Assembly (NCBI GenBank): GCA_002238965.1
Contig: MPNJ01000009.1
Span: forward strand, 62,001-126,000
Reading direction: 5' to 3'
Length of the DNA: 64,000 bases
Source of the DNA: Nitrospinae bacterium bin107
GTDB lineage: Bacteria; UBA8248
The position numbers and the translations under genes are program-made. Numbering within the stretch: position 1 is the stretch's first letter; every line of letters begins with the position of its first letter. Below the pieces are notes generated by a model. It did not search any database. It was not told the origin of the DNA and was given only the letters and a program-made list of their open reading frames with translations. Positions 27,611-36,294 of the stretch are shown here, piece after piece.

Positions 27611-28690
27611 TTGGCTGTTTTAGACTTAAAAGGTCTATTGAAGATTTTCGGCACAGACGTTCGGGCGGTGGATGAGATAGACCTGCACATCGAACATGGG
27701 GAGTTGATCTCTCTTCTGGGACCATCTGGTTGCGGTAAGACGACGACGTTGCGCCTCGTGGCCGGTTTCATCGAGCCGAACGGCGGTGAAATCATCATGG
27801 ATGGGGAGACCGTATCGAACGAAAGCAGTGTCATACCGCCCGAGCGCCGCAACATGAGTATGATTTTTCAGAGCTACGCAATCTGGCCGCACAAGACGGT
27901 GGCCCAAAATGTGGGTTATGGATTGAAATTCCGCGGTATTACGGGCGCCGAGGCGGACAAGCGCGTGAAGAGCCTACTTTCCGTCGTGCAAATGGATCAT
28001 CTGGGCGCCCGGTATCCGGGAGAACTCTCGGGTGGCCAGCAGCAACGCGTGGCGCTGGCCCGCGCTCTCGTGGTCGAGCCGGCCGTGTTGCTGCTTGATG
28101 AGCCGCTCTCGAACCTCGACGCCAACCTGCGCGAGGAGATGCGCTTCGAGATCAGGCGCCTGCACGATGAATTTAACATAACGAGTATTTATGTGACCCA
28201 CGATCAGGCCGAGGCTATGGTCACCAGCGACAGAATCTGCGTCATGAACAGCGGGAAGATCGAGCAAGTGGGCAAGCCGTCTGATATTTACGATATTCCG
28301 GCGACGAAGTTCGTCGCCGAATTTGTCGGCGTGACGAACTCGATCCCAGGAAAGATCAGTTCTCCGGAACTTTTCGAGGCCGACGACGGCGCAAAATTCA
28401 TGATGAACCCGGACGGCGGAAAAACGGGAGAGCTCGTCTCGATACGGCCCCACCGCATTCAGGTACATTCCGAGAATGCCGATGTGGGTGGTTCGGACGC
28501 CCAGAACGTGCTCGATGGCGAGGTGACGCGCGGCTATTATTTCGGCAGCACGGTGGATTACCTCGTAAAGGTGCCGGGTCTGAATGAACCGCTTCGCGTC
28601 ATCGGCGATCCGCATGAGTTCTTCGGCGTAGGCAGCAAGGTCCGGTTGACGATCGAAAAAGCGGCGGTCATTCTCGTGAGCGACAGTTAA
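27611..28690 (+). CDS. ABC transporter ATP-binding protein (FbpC/PotA type)
   Basis: 359 aa. Walker A GPSGCGKTT (about 37-45), Q-loop MSMIFQSYAIWPHKTV, signature LSGGQQQRVALARAL, Walker B VLLLDEPLSNLD, H-loop VTHDQAEAM. A C-terminal TOBE-type beta domain (about 240-355) follows. The start is TTG at 27611 with AAGGGAG 7 nt upstream; the frame is open further back, but that sequence overlaps the permease and is not ABC-like. Substrate not predictable from the ATPase. Confidence 0.93.
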   Translation: MAVLDLKGLLKIFGTDVRAVDEIDLHIEHGELISLLGPSGCGKTTTLRLVAGFIEPNGGEIIMDGETVSNESSVIPPERRNMSMIFQSYAIWPHKTVAQNVGYGLKFRGITGAEADKRVKSLLSVVQMDHLGARYPGELSGGQQQRVALARALVVEPAVLLLDEPLSNLDANLREEMRFEIRRLHDEFNITSIYVTHDQAEAMVTSDRICVMNSGKIEQVGKPSDIYDIPATKFVAEFVGVTNSIPGKISSPELFEADDGAKFMMNPDGGKTGELVSIRPHRIQVHSENADVGGSDAQNVLDGEVTRGYYFGSTVDYLVKVPGLNEPLRVIGDPHEFFGVGSKVRLTIEKAAVILVSDS

Positions 28691-28700
28691 AGACTCATCG

Positions 28701-29663
28701 ATGCAAATCGTTATTCCAGACGATTGCTACCAGTTGTTCGAAGGTTCCGAATCTCTCGGGCGATTGCGCGCCCTGGGCGACGTACATTACTACACTGACA
28801 ATGCTGATAGCGAAGAATTGCTCCGCGATCGCCTCGAAAACGCGGAAATCATCCTCACGACCAGATATCAGACCGACTTCAAGACGACCGACTTGCTGGA
28901 TCATATTCCCCACCTCAAGATGATTTCCGTGATGGGCACGCGCCCGCGCATGATCGACATGGAGCGCGTGAACGAACGCGGGATCGTGGTGAGCACGACG
29001 CCGGCGGCGAGCGCCTCATCCGTGGCCGAGCACACGATGATGCTCATCCTGGCGTTGACGAAAAGGATACCGCTCATGTTTCCCGCCATGAGAGAAGGAG
29101 GCTGGCCTCAGGATCAAGGAGTCGAGCTTGCCGGAAAGACCTTGGGACTCATCGGTTTCGGTCATATCGCCCGTTTGGTCTGCCGCATGGCCCTGGGCTT
29201 CGGGATGCGGGTCGTCACCTGCTCACCTTCGATGACGCCTGAGCGCGCGCAGGCGGAGGGGGCGGAAGCGGCATCCGTCGAGGAATGTCTCGCGTCAGAC
29301 GTGGTGTCGATCCATCTTCATCTGCCGGCGGGAGCCGCGCCATTCATGACCAGAGAGAAATTCGTGCAGATGAAGGAAACGGCGTTTTTCATCAATACGG
29401 CGCGCGCTCAGATTGTGGATGAAGATGCGCTGCTGGATGCCTTGCGAAACCGGCGCATCGCAGGCGCAGGCCTCGATGTATTCGAGCCTTTCGAGCCGTT
29501 GCCGAAGGATTCGATATATCGTTCTCTGGATAACGTCATCATCACGCCGCATTCGGCGTGGATTACAGACGGCACCTACGCGAGGTTCCGCGACGTGCCC
29601 GTAGCGAACATCGAAGCGTTTTTGAGGGGTGCACCCGCCAACGTCGTGAGGGAAAATGCTTAA
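28701..29663 (+). CDS. D-2-hydroxyacid dehydrogenase (NAD-binding), copy 1
   Basis: 320 aa of the D-isomer 2-hydroxyacid dehydrogenase family. The nucleotide loop is TLGLIGFGHIARLVCRMALG. Catalytic Arg lies in FINTARAQIVDEDALLDAL, Glu in DVFEPFEPLP and His in ITPHSAWIT. It starts 10 nt after the ABC ATPase gene, so it is likely co-transcribed with the importer, suggesting the imported compound is a hydroxy- or keto-acid or is metabolised to one (inference). A terminator follows. Confidence 0.9.
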   Translation: MQIVIPDDCYQLFEGSESLGRLRALGDVHYYTDNADSEELLRDRLENAEIILTTRYQTDFKTTDLLDHIPHLKMISVMGTRPRMIDMERVNERGIVVSTTPAASASSVAEHTMMLILALTKRIPLMFPAMREGGWPQDQGVELAGKTLGLIGFGHIARLVCRMALGFGMRVVTCSPSMTPERAQAEGAEAASVEECLASDVVSIHLHLPAGAAPFMTREKFVQMKETAFFINTARAQIVDEDALLDALRNRRIAGAGLDVFEPFEPLPKDSIYRSLDNVIITPHSAWITDGTYARFRDVPVANIEAFLRGAPANVVRENA

Positions 29664-29677
29664 GCAACCAGAAGAAT

Positions 29678-29715
29678 CCGCCCCGGCAGGTAGAGTGCCG
29701 CCGGGGCGGTTTTTT
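29678..29715 (+). terminator. Rho-independent terminator after the importer operon
   Basis: CCGCCCCGGC (29678-29687), a 12-nt loop and GCCGGGGCGG (29700-29709) are followed by TTTTTT. A 10-bp perfect GC stem at the end of the + operon; it abuts the stop of the convergent aquaporin gene. Confidence 0.92.
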
Positions 29716-29716
29716 A

Positions 29717-30397
29717 TTACTCTTTTTTGATCAGGATGTTGTTGTACACCAAGGCCGCAGCCACGCCGCCGATGATGGGCCCTATCCAATAGACGAGGTG
29801 GTTGATGCCGTCGAAGCCGCCCCCGGCCAGAGCGGGGCCGAATGTGCGCGCCGGATTCATGGATGCACCTGTGAGTGGACCTCCCATCAGAATGTCCGCG
29901 GCGATGGTGAGACCGATCGCGAAGCCCCCCACATCGGGGTGTCTGTCGTCCACGGCGGAACCCCAGATAGCGGTGACGAGGAAGAACGTGAGAATGATCT
30001 CGATCAGAATCCCCATGCCGAAGCTCACGTCACTCGCCAAGGTCGGGGTTCCCAGATTCACCTTTTGCCAAACGTCGGCGGCAAAGATGATTCTCAACAG
30101 AATTCCGGCCACGGTTCCACCAACCAGTTGGCTGATGATGTAGGAAATGCCTGTGCCGCCGTCTGTCCTTTTGGTGACCATAAAGCCGATTGTGACGGCC
30201 GGATTGAAATGACCGCCCGATACGTGCCCCATGGCGGAAATCATAACCGAGAGGATCAATCCGTGGGCCAGGGCGATGCCGATGAGACCTACGGCTCCAC
30301 CCGTCTTCTGATTTAAGATGATGGCGCCGGCGCCTATGAAGCACAGCGCAAACGTGCCGATGGCTTCCGCGACGCAGGCCCTTCCTGTAGGACTCAT
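29717..30397 (-). CDS. Aquaporin (MIP family)
   Basis: 226 aa with six hydrophobic helices and both half-helix NPA boxes: GGHFNPAVTIGFM and GASMNPARTFGPALAG. The residues after the second NPA (R) and the absence of the long GlpF loops suggest a water- rather than glycerol-selective channel, but this is not decisive. The start at 30397 follows TAAGGAGAAG on the minus strand. Terminates against the hydroxyacid dehydrogenase operon. Confidence 0.93.
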   Translation of the reverse strand: MSPTGRACVAEAIGTFALCFIGAGAIILNQKTGGAVGLIGIALAHGLILSVMISAMGHVSGGHFNPAVTIGFMVTKRTDGGTGISYIISQLVGGTVAGILLRIIFAADVWQKVNLGTPTLASDVSFGMGILIEIILTFFLVTAIWGSAVDDRHPDVGGFAIGLTIAADILMGGPLTGASMNPARTFGPALAGGGFDGINHLVYWIGPIIGGVAAALVYNNILIKKE

Positions 30398-30515
30398 TTT
30401 CTTCTCCTTATTCGTTCGGGCGAAAGAATTGGAGGAAAATTCATGCCGCCATAGACTCGATCCGAAGGACTCCAAGCGCTAAAAACAGTTTATCTATATG
30501 CCTCATTATAGCAAA

Positions 30516-31475
30516 TCATGATGGATGCACCACGTTTTGAGGGTTGCCCGAGAATGCGGCGGCAATGTTTTCCACCGACATCAGAAGTCCTGCTTCCGTC
30601 ACCTCGGGCGTGATGCCCGCATTGTGCGGGGAGAGAACCACGTTGTTCAGTTTCCCGAGTGGATGGTTCGGGGGCAGAGGCTCCTGGTCGAATACGTCGA
30701 GACCCGCCGCAGCCAGAGCTCCGTTTTCCAAAGCCGAAATGAGCGCCGCTTCATCTACTATGGGTCCACGGGCGGTGTTCACCAGAATGGTATCCGGCCC
30801 CATTTGGGAGAACGCCTCGGCGCCGACCATGCCGATTGTGTCCGCCGATTGCCGTACGTGTATCGAGACGACATCGGACCGTTCATACAAAGTGTTCAAG
30901 TCGACGAACTCAAGACCTACCTCCGCAGCGAACTCATCGTCTGGATGAAAAGTCCAGGCGATGAGTTTCATCCCGATACCGGCGGCGATGCGGGCTGTCT
31001 GACGGCCGATGGCGCCAAGGCCGATGAGGCCGAGCGTTTTTCCGTTCAATTGCGTCATCTGCCCCCGCGGCCACTCGTCTGCCCGCATGGCGGTATCGTT
31101 TCCGGGTATCTGGCGCGCCGCCGCCATCATCAGGGCCAGGGTGTGCTCGGCCACAGAAACGGCGGCCACGCCCGGCGTGTTCGATATAATGACGCCTGCG
31201 CTCTCGGCCGCGCCTAAATCGACGTGGTCCGTGCCCGTTCCCCAAATTGAAAGTACCTTGAGAGCACCGCTATTCGAGAAAAAATCCGCGTCGAACTTGC
31301 AAAAAGCACGGATGTTGATGATGCCGTCCGCGCCTGAAACGCGCTTCAGCAACTCTTCAGGCGTTTGCGGGTTTGAGATGTGGATATCCGCGTCCCCGAT
31401 TTCCCGCAACCGGGTTTCAGCGGCGCTTCCCATGAAAACGGAAGGATAGTCATCTGGTACGACGATTCGGTTCAT
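30516..31475 (-). CDS. D-2-hydroxyacid dehydrogenase (NAD-binding), copy 2
   Basis: 319 aa. Nucleotide loop TLGLIGLGAIGRQTARIAAG. Catalytic Arg in LVNTARGPIVDEAALISAL, Glu in LDVFDQEPLPPNHPL and His in LSPHNAGITPEV. The N-terminus MNRIVVPDDYPSVFMGS resembles that of copy 1 (MQIVIPDDCYQLFEGS), so the two are paralogues of the same subgroup. It is transcribed away from the OsmC gene. Confidence 0.9.
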   Translation of the reverse strand: MNRIVVPDDYPSVFMGSAAETRLREIGDADIHISNPQTPEELLKRVSGADGIINIRAFCKFDADFFSNSGALKVLSIWGTGTDHVDLGAAESAGVIISNTPGVAAVSVAEHTLALMMAAARQIPGNDTAMRADEWPRGQMTQLNGKTLGLIGLGAIGRQTARIAAGIGMKLIAWTFHPDDEFAAEVGLEFVDLNTLYERSDVVSIHVRQSADTIGMVGAEAFSQMGPDTILVNTARGPIVDEAALISALENGALAAAGLDVFDQEPLPPNHPLGKLNNVVLSPHNAGITPEVTEAGLLMSVENIAAAFSGNPQNVVHPS

Positions 31476-31595
31476 AAAATTGCCCCTTAATAATCACGAG
31501 AATACGAGTGTTCCAGCGGTTCTCTTACATCGCCCTTGCGTGCATAATATCGTCTTTCTTCCGCCATTCTTATGACACCAAAGGAGACAAGACAA

Positions 31596-32150
31596 GTGGA
31601 ACCACTCGATCCGCGTAAAGACAGTACTGTTCCCGGTGAGCGTGCCATCGACAAGCCCGAACTCCCCACGCAGGGCTATGCTTTCACCATGTCCGCCGAC
31701 ACCGAAACGATAGAGGGAAAGGGACAGCTCAAGCTGGGGACGCACAGGCATTTCGAGGTGTATTGCGACGAGCCGCCCCGCATCGGCGGGGAGGATTCCT
31801 ACCCCCAACCGCTTTGCTATATCGCCATGGGAGTCGGGTTCTGACTCCTCACCCAGCTTGCGCGGTACGCGCACATGATGAAAGTGTCCTTCACGCACGC
31901 CAAGGTGCAAGTGGATTTCGATTATTTTTTGAGGGGTTCCGTTCTCAAAGGCACGGTAAATTCCGGCTGCAACGAGGTACGTACGCACTTTGAGGTGGAA
32001 TCCGATGAATCGGCGGAGAAAATACTCGCGGTGATCAAGAATGCGAAGCAAGGATGCTTCGCCGAACAAATGGTGACGGCCGCCGTTCCACTGAAAAGCA
32101 CAGTGAACTTGAATGGCGAATCGGTCTCGCTGAGCGGCGTCACGGCATAA
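31596..32150 (+). CDS. OsmC-family peroxiredoxin-like protein, predicted selenoprotein (in-frame TGA = Sec83)
   Basis: Read through the TGA at 31842-31844, the frame gives 184 aa of one OsmC-family protein. The first part ends SYPQPLCYIAMGVGF, the next residue is the TGA, and LLTQLARYAHMMKVSF continues in the same frame. In OsmC proteins the residue at this point of the central helix is the reactive Cys; the second conserved Cys is C154 (AKQGCFAEQM). No frameshift is involved. GTG at 31596 has AAAGGAG 9 nt upstream; an ATG at 31572 is the alternative. By family it would reduce organic hydroperoxides with a thiol/selenol. An ordinary reading gives two truncated pieces (to 31844, and from 31875). 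If it is not a selenoprotein, it is a single-point pseudogene. Confidence 0.65.
31842..31880 (+). promoter_or_regulatory. Candidate bacterial SECIS element
   Basis: Directly after the TGA, TGCGCG (31859-31864) pairs perfectly with CGCGCA (31868-31873) around the 3-nt loop GTA. The distance from TGA to the loop is 20 nt and the first loop base is G. Both agree with the known bSECIS pattern (loop about 16-37 nt downstream, G in the first two loop bases). The hairpin is inside coding sequence, as bacterial SECIS elements are. Confidence 0.6.
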
Positions 32151-32172
32151 AACGCATGACTTCCTGACTTTG

Positions 32173-32190
32173 GAAGCAAGCTTTTGCTTC
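32173..32190 (+). terminator. Weak hairpin after the OsmC gene
   Basis: GAAGCAA (32173-32179), loop GCTT, TTGCTTC (32184-32190). No T run follows, so termination is uncertain. Confidence 0.35.
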
Positions 32191-32256
32191 TCGTGATTCC
32201 AGGAGCCCGCCACTTGAACCTGGAGAGGGCCGCTTCGTCCTCCCTGGAAGGGGGAT

Positions 32257-33765
32257 TTACGCGGTGTCCGCGTTCGCCTGGGCGGCGCATTGTCCCGCTG
32301 CGGTGCCCGCCAGCTTGCCGTAGACGGAGCCCAGGGTAAGCCCCGCGCCTCCCGGGTAGTTGAAGTAGTAGACGCCGCCCACGAGTTCGCCCGCAGCGAA
32401 CAGCCCGGGGATTATTTCATTTTCGGTGCTCATGACTTCCGCTTTGGGCGTCACGCGGATGCCGCCGAAGGTGAACGTGATTCCCGTGGTGACTGCGAAT
32501 CCGATGTAGGGCGGTTCGTCGATGGGAAGCGCCCAGTTCGATTTCGGGGGGTCGATGCCTTTCGTGCCTTTTCCGTCTTTGATGGTCGGGTTGTATTCAC
32601 CCGGCTGGATGGCGGCGTTGTATTCCTGAACGGTTTTGACGAACTCGTCGACATCGATCTCGAGTTGACTCGCGAGTTCTTCCAACGTGTTGGCCTCGCC
32701 CTTGGTGACTTCGCGGATACGATATTCGTCGCGCAGCATATGAACCGTTTTCTGGTCGAATATCTGAAAGGCGGCCCGCTGGGGTTGCTGGAGAATGTTC
32801 CGGCCGTATTTGGCGTAGGTATAGTTTCTGAAATCGGCTCCCTCATCCACGAAGCGCTTCCCCTCGATGTTCACGATGATGCCAAACGGATAGGAGTGTT
32901 TCTGGTAGGATTCTCCTACCGTGAGGTCACCGAAGGGCGGGGCGTTCAAGTCCCAGGCGACGGCGTGGCACCCGCTCCAGTTGCCATAGGGCTGCGCTCC
33001 GATATCGAGCGCCATCTTGATGCCGTCGCCCGTGTTGTAAGGGGTGCCGCGGACTTTTGCGAGTTCCCAGCCCGGACCCAGGTAGCGGCAGCGCATCTCC
33101 GCATTCGCCTCGAAACCGCCCGACGCCAGAACGACCCCGTGGGTTTCGACCGTGTAGGGTCCATCGGGGCCTTTGACTTCCACACCCGTCACGCCGCCCA
33201 TCGGGTCCGTGATCAGGCGCATCGCCTTCGAAGCGTAGCGAATATCCACTCCGGCATTGTTCGCGGCATCGAGGAGTGAATCGATGAGGCCCCGTCCACC
33301 GCCGACGATCTCGAGAACCAGTCCTCCCCAGAAGCGCATCTTGCCGTCGACTTTGAATGCCTGCCGCCCGCTTGCGAGGATGAGCCGCAGGCCCTTGGAC
33401 TGCATCCATTTCAGTGTCGGAAACGACTCGTGGATGAGGACGGAGGCGAGGTCGCCGTCGGTCTGGTATTCGGTCAGCAGGGCAAGATCGTCAAAGAATT
33501 TCTCCGACGTGTAGGGGTCGATCTCGATGTTTTCCTTCTCGGCGTCGGAAAGATCGGGTACGAGCGAGTAGATGTCTTCGATACTGTTGAAGGCGAAGCG
33601 GAAGAGGCCTCCCGAGAAAGCGGAATTCCCGCCGCGCCATGCTTCGGGTGCTTTCTCGAGCACCAGCACATTGGCCCCCTGGTCCCGCGCCGCCAGCGAT
33701 GCGCAAAGAGCGGCGTTGCCGCAGCCCACGACGACGACATCATATTTCTCTGTAGCTTTCGGCAT
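32257..33765 (-). CDS. FAD-dependent oxidoreductase, tricarballylate dehydrogenase (TcuA)-like
   Basis: 502 aa FAD_binding_2 flavoprotein. The dinucleotide motif VVVVGCGNAALCASLAARDQG and LEKAPEAWRGGNSAFSGGLF resemble TcuA and KstD/FRD-type enzymes. GVVLASGGFEANAEM and the C-terminal FAAGELVGGVYYFNYPGGAGLTLG complete the FAD site. TcuA oxidises tricarballylate to cis-aconitate and passes electrons to an Fe-S partner. The divergent Fe-S gene at 34044 could be such a partner, though it is not a TcuB. GAGGAGGT lies 7 nt before the start. Confidence 0.82.
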   Translation of the reverse strand: MPKATEKYDVVVVGCGNAALCASLAARDQGANVLVLEKAPEAWRGGNSAFSGGLFRFAFNSIEDIYSLVPDLSDAEKENIEIDPYTSEKFFDDLALLTEYQTDGDLASVLIHESFPTLKWMQSKGLRLILASGRQAFKVDGKMRFWGGLVLEIVGGGRGLIDSLLDAANNAGVDIRYASKAMRLITDPMGGVTGVEVKGPDGPYTVETHGVVLASGGFEANAEMRCRYLGPGWELAKVRGTPYNTGDGIKMALDIGAQPYGNWSGCHAVAWDLNAPPFGDLTVGESYQKHSYPFGIIVNIEGKRFVDEGADFRNYTYAKYGRNILQQPQRAAFQIFDQKTVHMLRDEYRIREVTKGEANTLEELASQLEIDVDEFVKTVQEYNAAIQPGEYNPTIKDGKGTKGIDPPKSNWALPIDEPPYIGFAVTTGITFTFGGIRVTPKAEVMSTENEIIPGLFAAGELVGGVYYFNYPGGAGLTLGSVYGKLAGTAAGQCAAQANADTA

Positions 33766-34043
33766 TTCTCAAAACCTCCTCGAGGCCTTGGGTTCAAGGC
33801 GACTCATGTTTTTCGGATATGGGGGTGAGACCATTCCATGGGGGTTTTCCATCAAATCCGGCAGTCGGAAAAACAGCTTCTTAACTAGCATATTGTCGGG
33901 GCTTGGTCAAAAACACCCGGAATGAGGTGACTATTCACTGCATCGCGCTATCACAAGTAGCGTGGAGCCGCCCGTCATCTGTTCGGTTGACCATCCCGGT
34001 CGGCTCCCATAAAATTTTCTCTTCACCTTCATGAAGGAGAGTC

Positions 34044-35360
34044 ATGGAAGCGACTGCCTACCAGAGTTTCATGGAAGAGCGAATCACGCATATCACCGAA
34101 GCCTGTACGCACTGCGGAAAGTGTTACGAAGTCTGCCCGATGGTCTCGTATTCAGAAGCCAAGGGAGCAGAACCCGAGCGGGTGACGAAATCGGTGATCG
34201 ACATCATCAATGATCGCCCTCATGAGCCGGATGGGGCGTTTTGGGCCAAAGCCTGTCAGAAAAGCGGCGTTTGCATCGAGGCCTGCCCGGAGGACGTCAA
34301 CCCGCGTGAAATGCTCTCCTATGCCAAGCTCAAGCTCCAGAACGTCGAATCTGAGAAAGCGGACATTCAAGAGGCCGGAAAGACTTATTTTCAGGATATG
34401 AGCCGCAAGATCCGTTTCATGGCCGCGCTCCAGCTCGAACCCGAGCTATTCAGAGGTCTCACTGCCGTGCGGGGCCCCGGGGCAAGCAAAGTGGATGCGG
34501 TGTTTTATTTCGGATGCAACATCCTCCAGACGCCTCACATCCTGCTCTCCTGTATCGATGTTTTCGACCGGCTCGGGCTGGACTATGAGGTCGCCGGCGG
34601 CGTGGGCCATTGTTGCGGCATCAACCACATCAGGCGAGGGGATCTTGAGTCGGGAGGAGAGATGGGGGCGCGTTCGCTTGCGCATTTCAAATCTTATGAG
34701 CCGGAACGGGTCATTACGTTTTGCCCCACTTGCCAGATGCAGTATTCCGAATATCAACACCTCTACACTGGAAAGCCGGTTCTCCCGATGGCGGGTGACT
34801 TTGATCATAGCGAGGAGGAAGTCCTGCCGTTCATCCACATCACGCAATACCTGGTGGATAATCTGGAAACTTTACGGGGAGAATTCACGCAAAAGGTCGA
34901 AAAGCGCGTAGCCGTGCACCTGCACGGGGGAACCGATGGCGTCGAGGAGAACGTCATAAAAATCCTGCGAGCGGTCCCCGGACTCGATTTCGTGGAGATT
35001 GAACAGTTGTCGGATCATGCCTATCAGTGCCCCACGCTCGTCATTCCCGAGGCGAAAGCGGCGATGCGCGAGAAGCTTATGGACTCGGCGCGCCGCGCCG
35101 GGGTGGATTCCCTGCTCACCGTTTACCATAGCTGCCACCGGGAGCTATGTGATCTCGAAAAGGGGGAGCCCTTTGAAATCGAGAATTTCATGACGATTCT
35201 CGGCCAGGCCATGGGTTTTGAGTATCCCGATTACACGAAGACGTACAAAATCTATGAGGATATCGATCTGGTCATTCAGGAGGCGGAGGACACGCTGCGC
35301 GCTTTTGGCATGGCGCCCGAGAAAATGCGGGAGCAGCTTCAAACGGCGCTCTACGGCTGA
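34044..35360 (+). CDS. (Fe-S)-binding protein with two CCG domains (HdrD/GlpC-like)
   Basis: 438 aa. Two N-terminal 4Fe-4S motifs: CTHCGKCYEVCP and, with altered spacing, CQKSGVCIEACP. Then come two cysteine-rich CCG modules: YFGCNILQTP with GVGHCCGINH and FCPTCQMQ, and a second with VYHSCHRELC. Such proteins move electrons between a flavoprotein and a quinone or disulfide. No membrane helix is seen, so it is cytoplasmic or peripheral. It is divergent from the TcuA-like gene (278 bp apart, no recognisable operator). Function unproven. Confidence 0.82.
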   Translation: MEATAYQSFMEERITHITEACTHCGKCYEVCPMVSYSEAKGAEPERVTKSVIDIINDRPHEPDGAFWAKACQKSGVCIEACPEDVNPREMLSYAKLKLQNVESEKADIQEAGKTYFQDMSRKIRFMAALQLEPELFRGLTAVRGPGASKVDAVFYFGCNILQTPHILLSCIDVFDRLGLDYEVAGGVGHCCGINHIRRGDLESGGEMGARSLAHFKSYEPERVITFCPTCQMQYSEYQHLYTGKPVLPMAGDFDHSEEEVLPFIHITQYLVDNLETLRGEFTQKVEKRVAVHLHGGTDGVEENVIKILRAVPGLDFVEIEQLSDHAYQCPTLVIPEAKAAMREKLMDSARRAGVDSLLTVYHSCHRELCDLEKGEPFEIENFMTILGQAMGFEYPDYTKTYKIYEDIDLVIQEAEDTLRAFGMAPEKMREQLQTALYG

Positions 35361-35410
35361 GAGCCGGTTAATCCAGCTTTTCTAACATGTTGAAAACGCG
35401 CGGATATTCC

Positions 35411-36097
35411 TTATTTGCGCGCCAGAACGATGTCGAAATTTCCCAGTTGATAGGTTTTTCCCCAGGAGACTTTCTTGAGCGAAATGATCAGAGAAGGTCT
35501 CGAGCGTTCATGGTCGCCCAGTCTCGGGTCGCCCCGAAAATACAACTGCGTCACCAGGGGCTGATAATCGGGATGGCGGATATAGAAATGAATGTGTGAG
35601 GGCCTCGCCCAGAAGCCGAATCCGTAGCGTCCCGGATGCACGGTCTCGAACTGATACAGGCCTCGCCTTGTGGTGCGCATACGCGCCCTGTAGAGGTAAT
35701 TCTCCTTCTCGTCCATGCCGTGGTAGCTGCCGCCGTCATCCGCCTGCCATACGTCCACAGTCGCGCCCTCGAGCGTTTTCTGGGTGTCGTGTCCATATAC
35801 GTGGCCGCGGATGATCATGGGCGTGCCCGGCGCGCCCTGGGGCATCAGGCGGCCGCGGAACGGAGCCCCTTCCTTGTAGTAGGGTCCCATGGAGTCCGAG
35901 GCGGTCGGCTTTCGCGCTATTGGAGGCGCCTCATCCGGTTTCTCGCCTCGCGCAATCAGAAACTTCCCGAATTCTCCCAGTTCTCCATAGGCGGGCGTGG
36001 GGGCAAGGGTTTGCCTGAACGCGAAGGCGCCCGTGCCCAGTGCAGATAGGCCGATCAGGGTGTTTTTCAGCAGTTCCCGTCTGTTCCATTTCTTCAT
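35411..36097 (-). CDS. Intradiol ring-cleavage dioxygenase-like protein with Tat-type leader
   Basis: 228 aa. The N-terminus MKKWNRRELLKNTLIGLSAL has the RR-x-L-L-K pattern plus a hydrophobic stretch, so periplasmic export is likely; cytoplasmic catechol or protocatechuate dioxygenases lack this. The non-haem Fe(III) ligands appear intact: Tyr in KENYLYRARM, Tyr in HPGRYGFG, and both His in RPSHIHFYI. VDVWQADDGGSYHG is the family signature strand. Substrate unknown. Confidence 0.85.
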   Translation of the reverse strand: MKKWNRRELLKNTLIGLSALGTGAFAFRQTLAPTPAYGELGEFGKFLIARGEKPDEAPPIARKPTASDSMGPYYKEGAPFRGRLMPQGAPGTPMIIRGHVYGHDTQKTLEGATVDVWQADDGGSYHGMDEKENYLYRARMRTTRRGLYQFETVHPGRYGFGFWARPSHIHFYIRHPDYQPLVTQLYFRGDPRLGDHERSRPSLIISLKKVSWGKTYQLGNFDIVLARK

Positions 36098-36294
36098 GGC
36101 GAAATACCTGCGGCGGCGGGGCCAAGTTTCTTGAAGCAGACTATCACTTCAGAGCGAGAAGGTTCCAGTGCCGGAAATTCACCCGCCATATTGACGCGAT
36201 GGCGTCACCTCGCCACCGGCGCGAGAGTGCTTGAAAATACTGGCTTTCCGGCGCATTCTCCTCCCCGGCGCGCCTCATCGTGGAGACGACGGAA

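Noticed and set aside
31572-31844. Short 90-aa hypothetical protein ending at the TGA, followed by a separate 91-aa protein from 31875
   Set aside because: Both pieces are in the same frame and together make one OsmC-family protein, so they are better described as one gene with TGA decoded or mutated.
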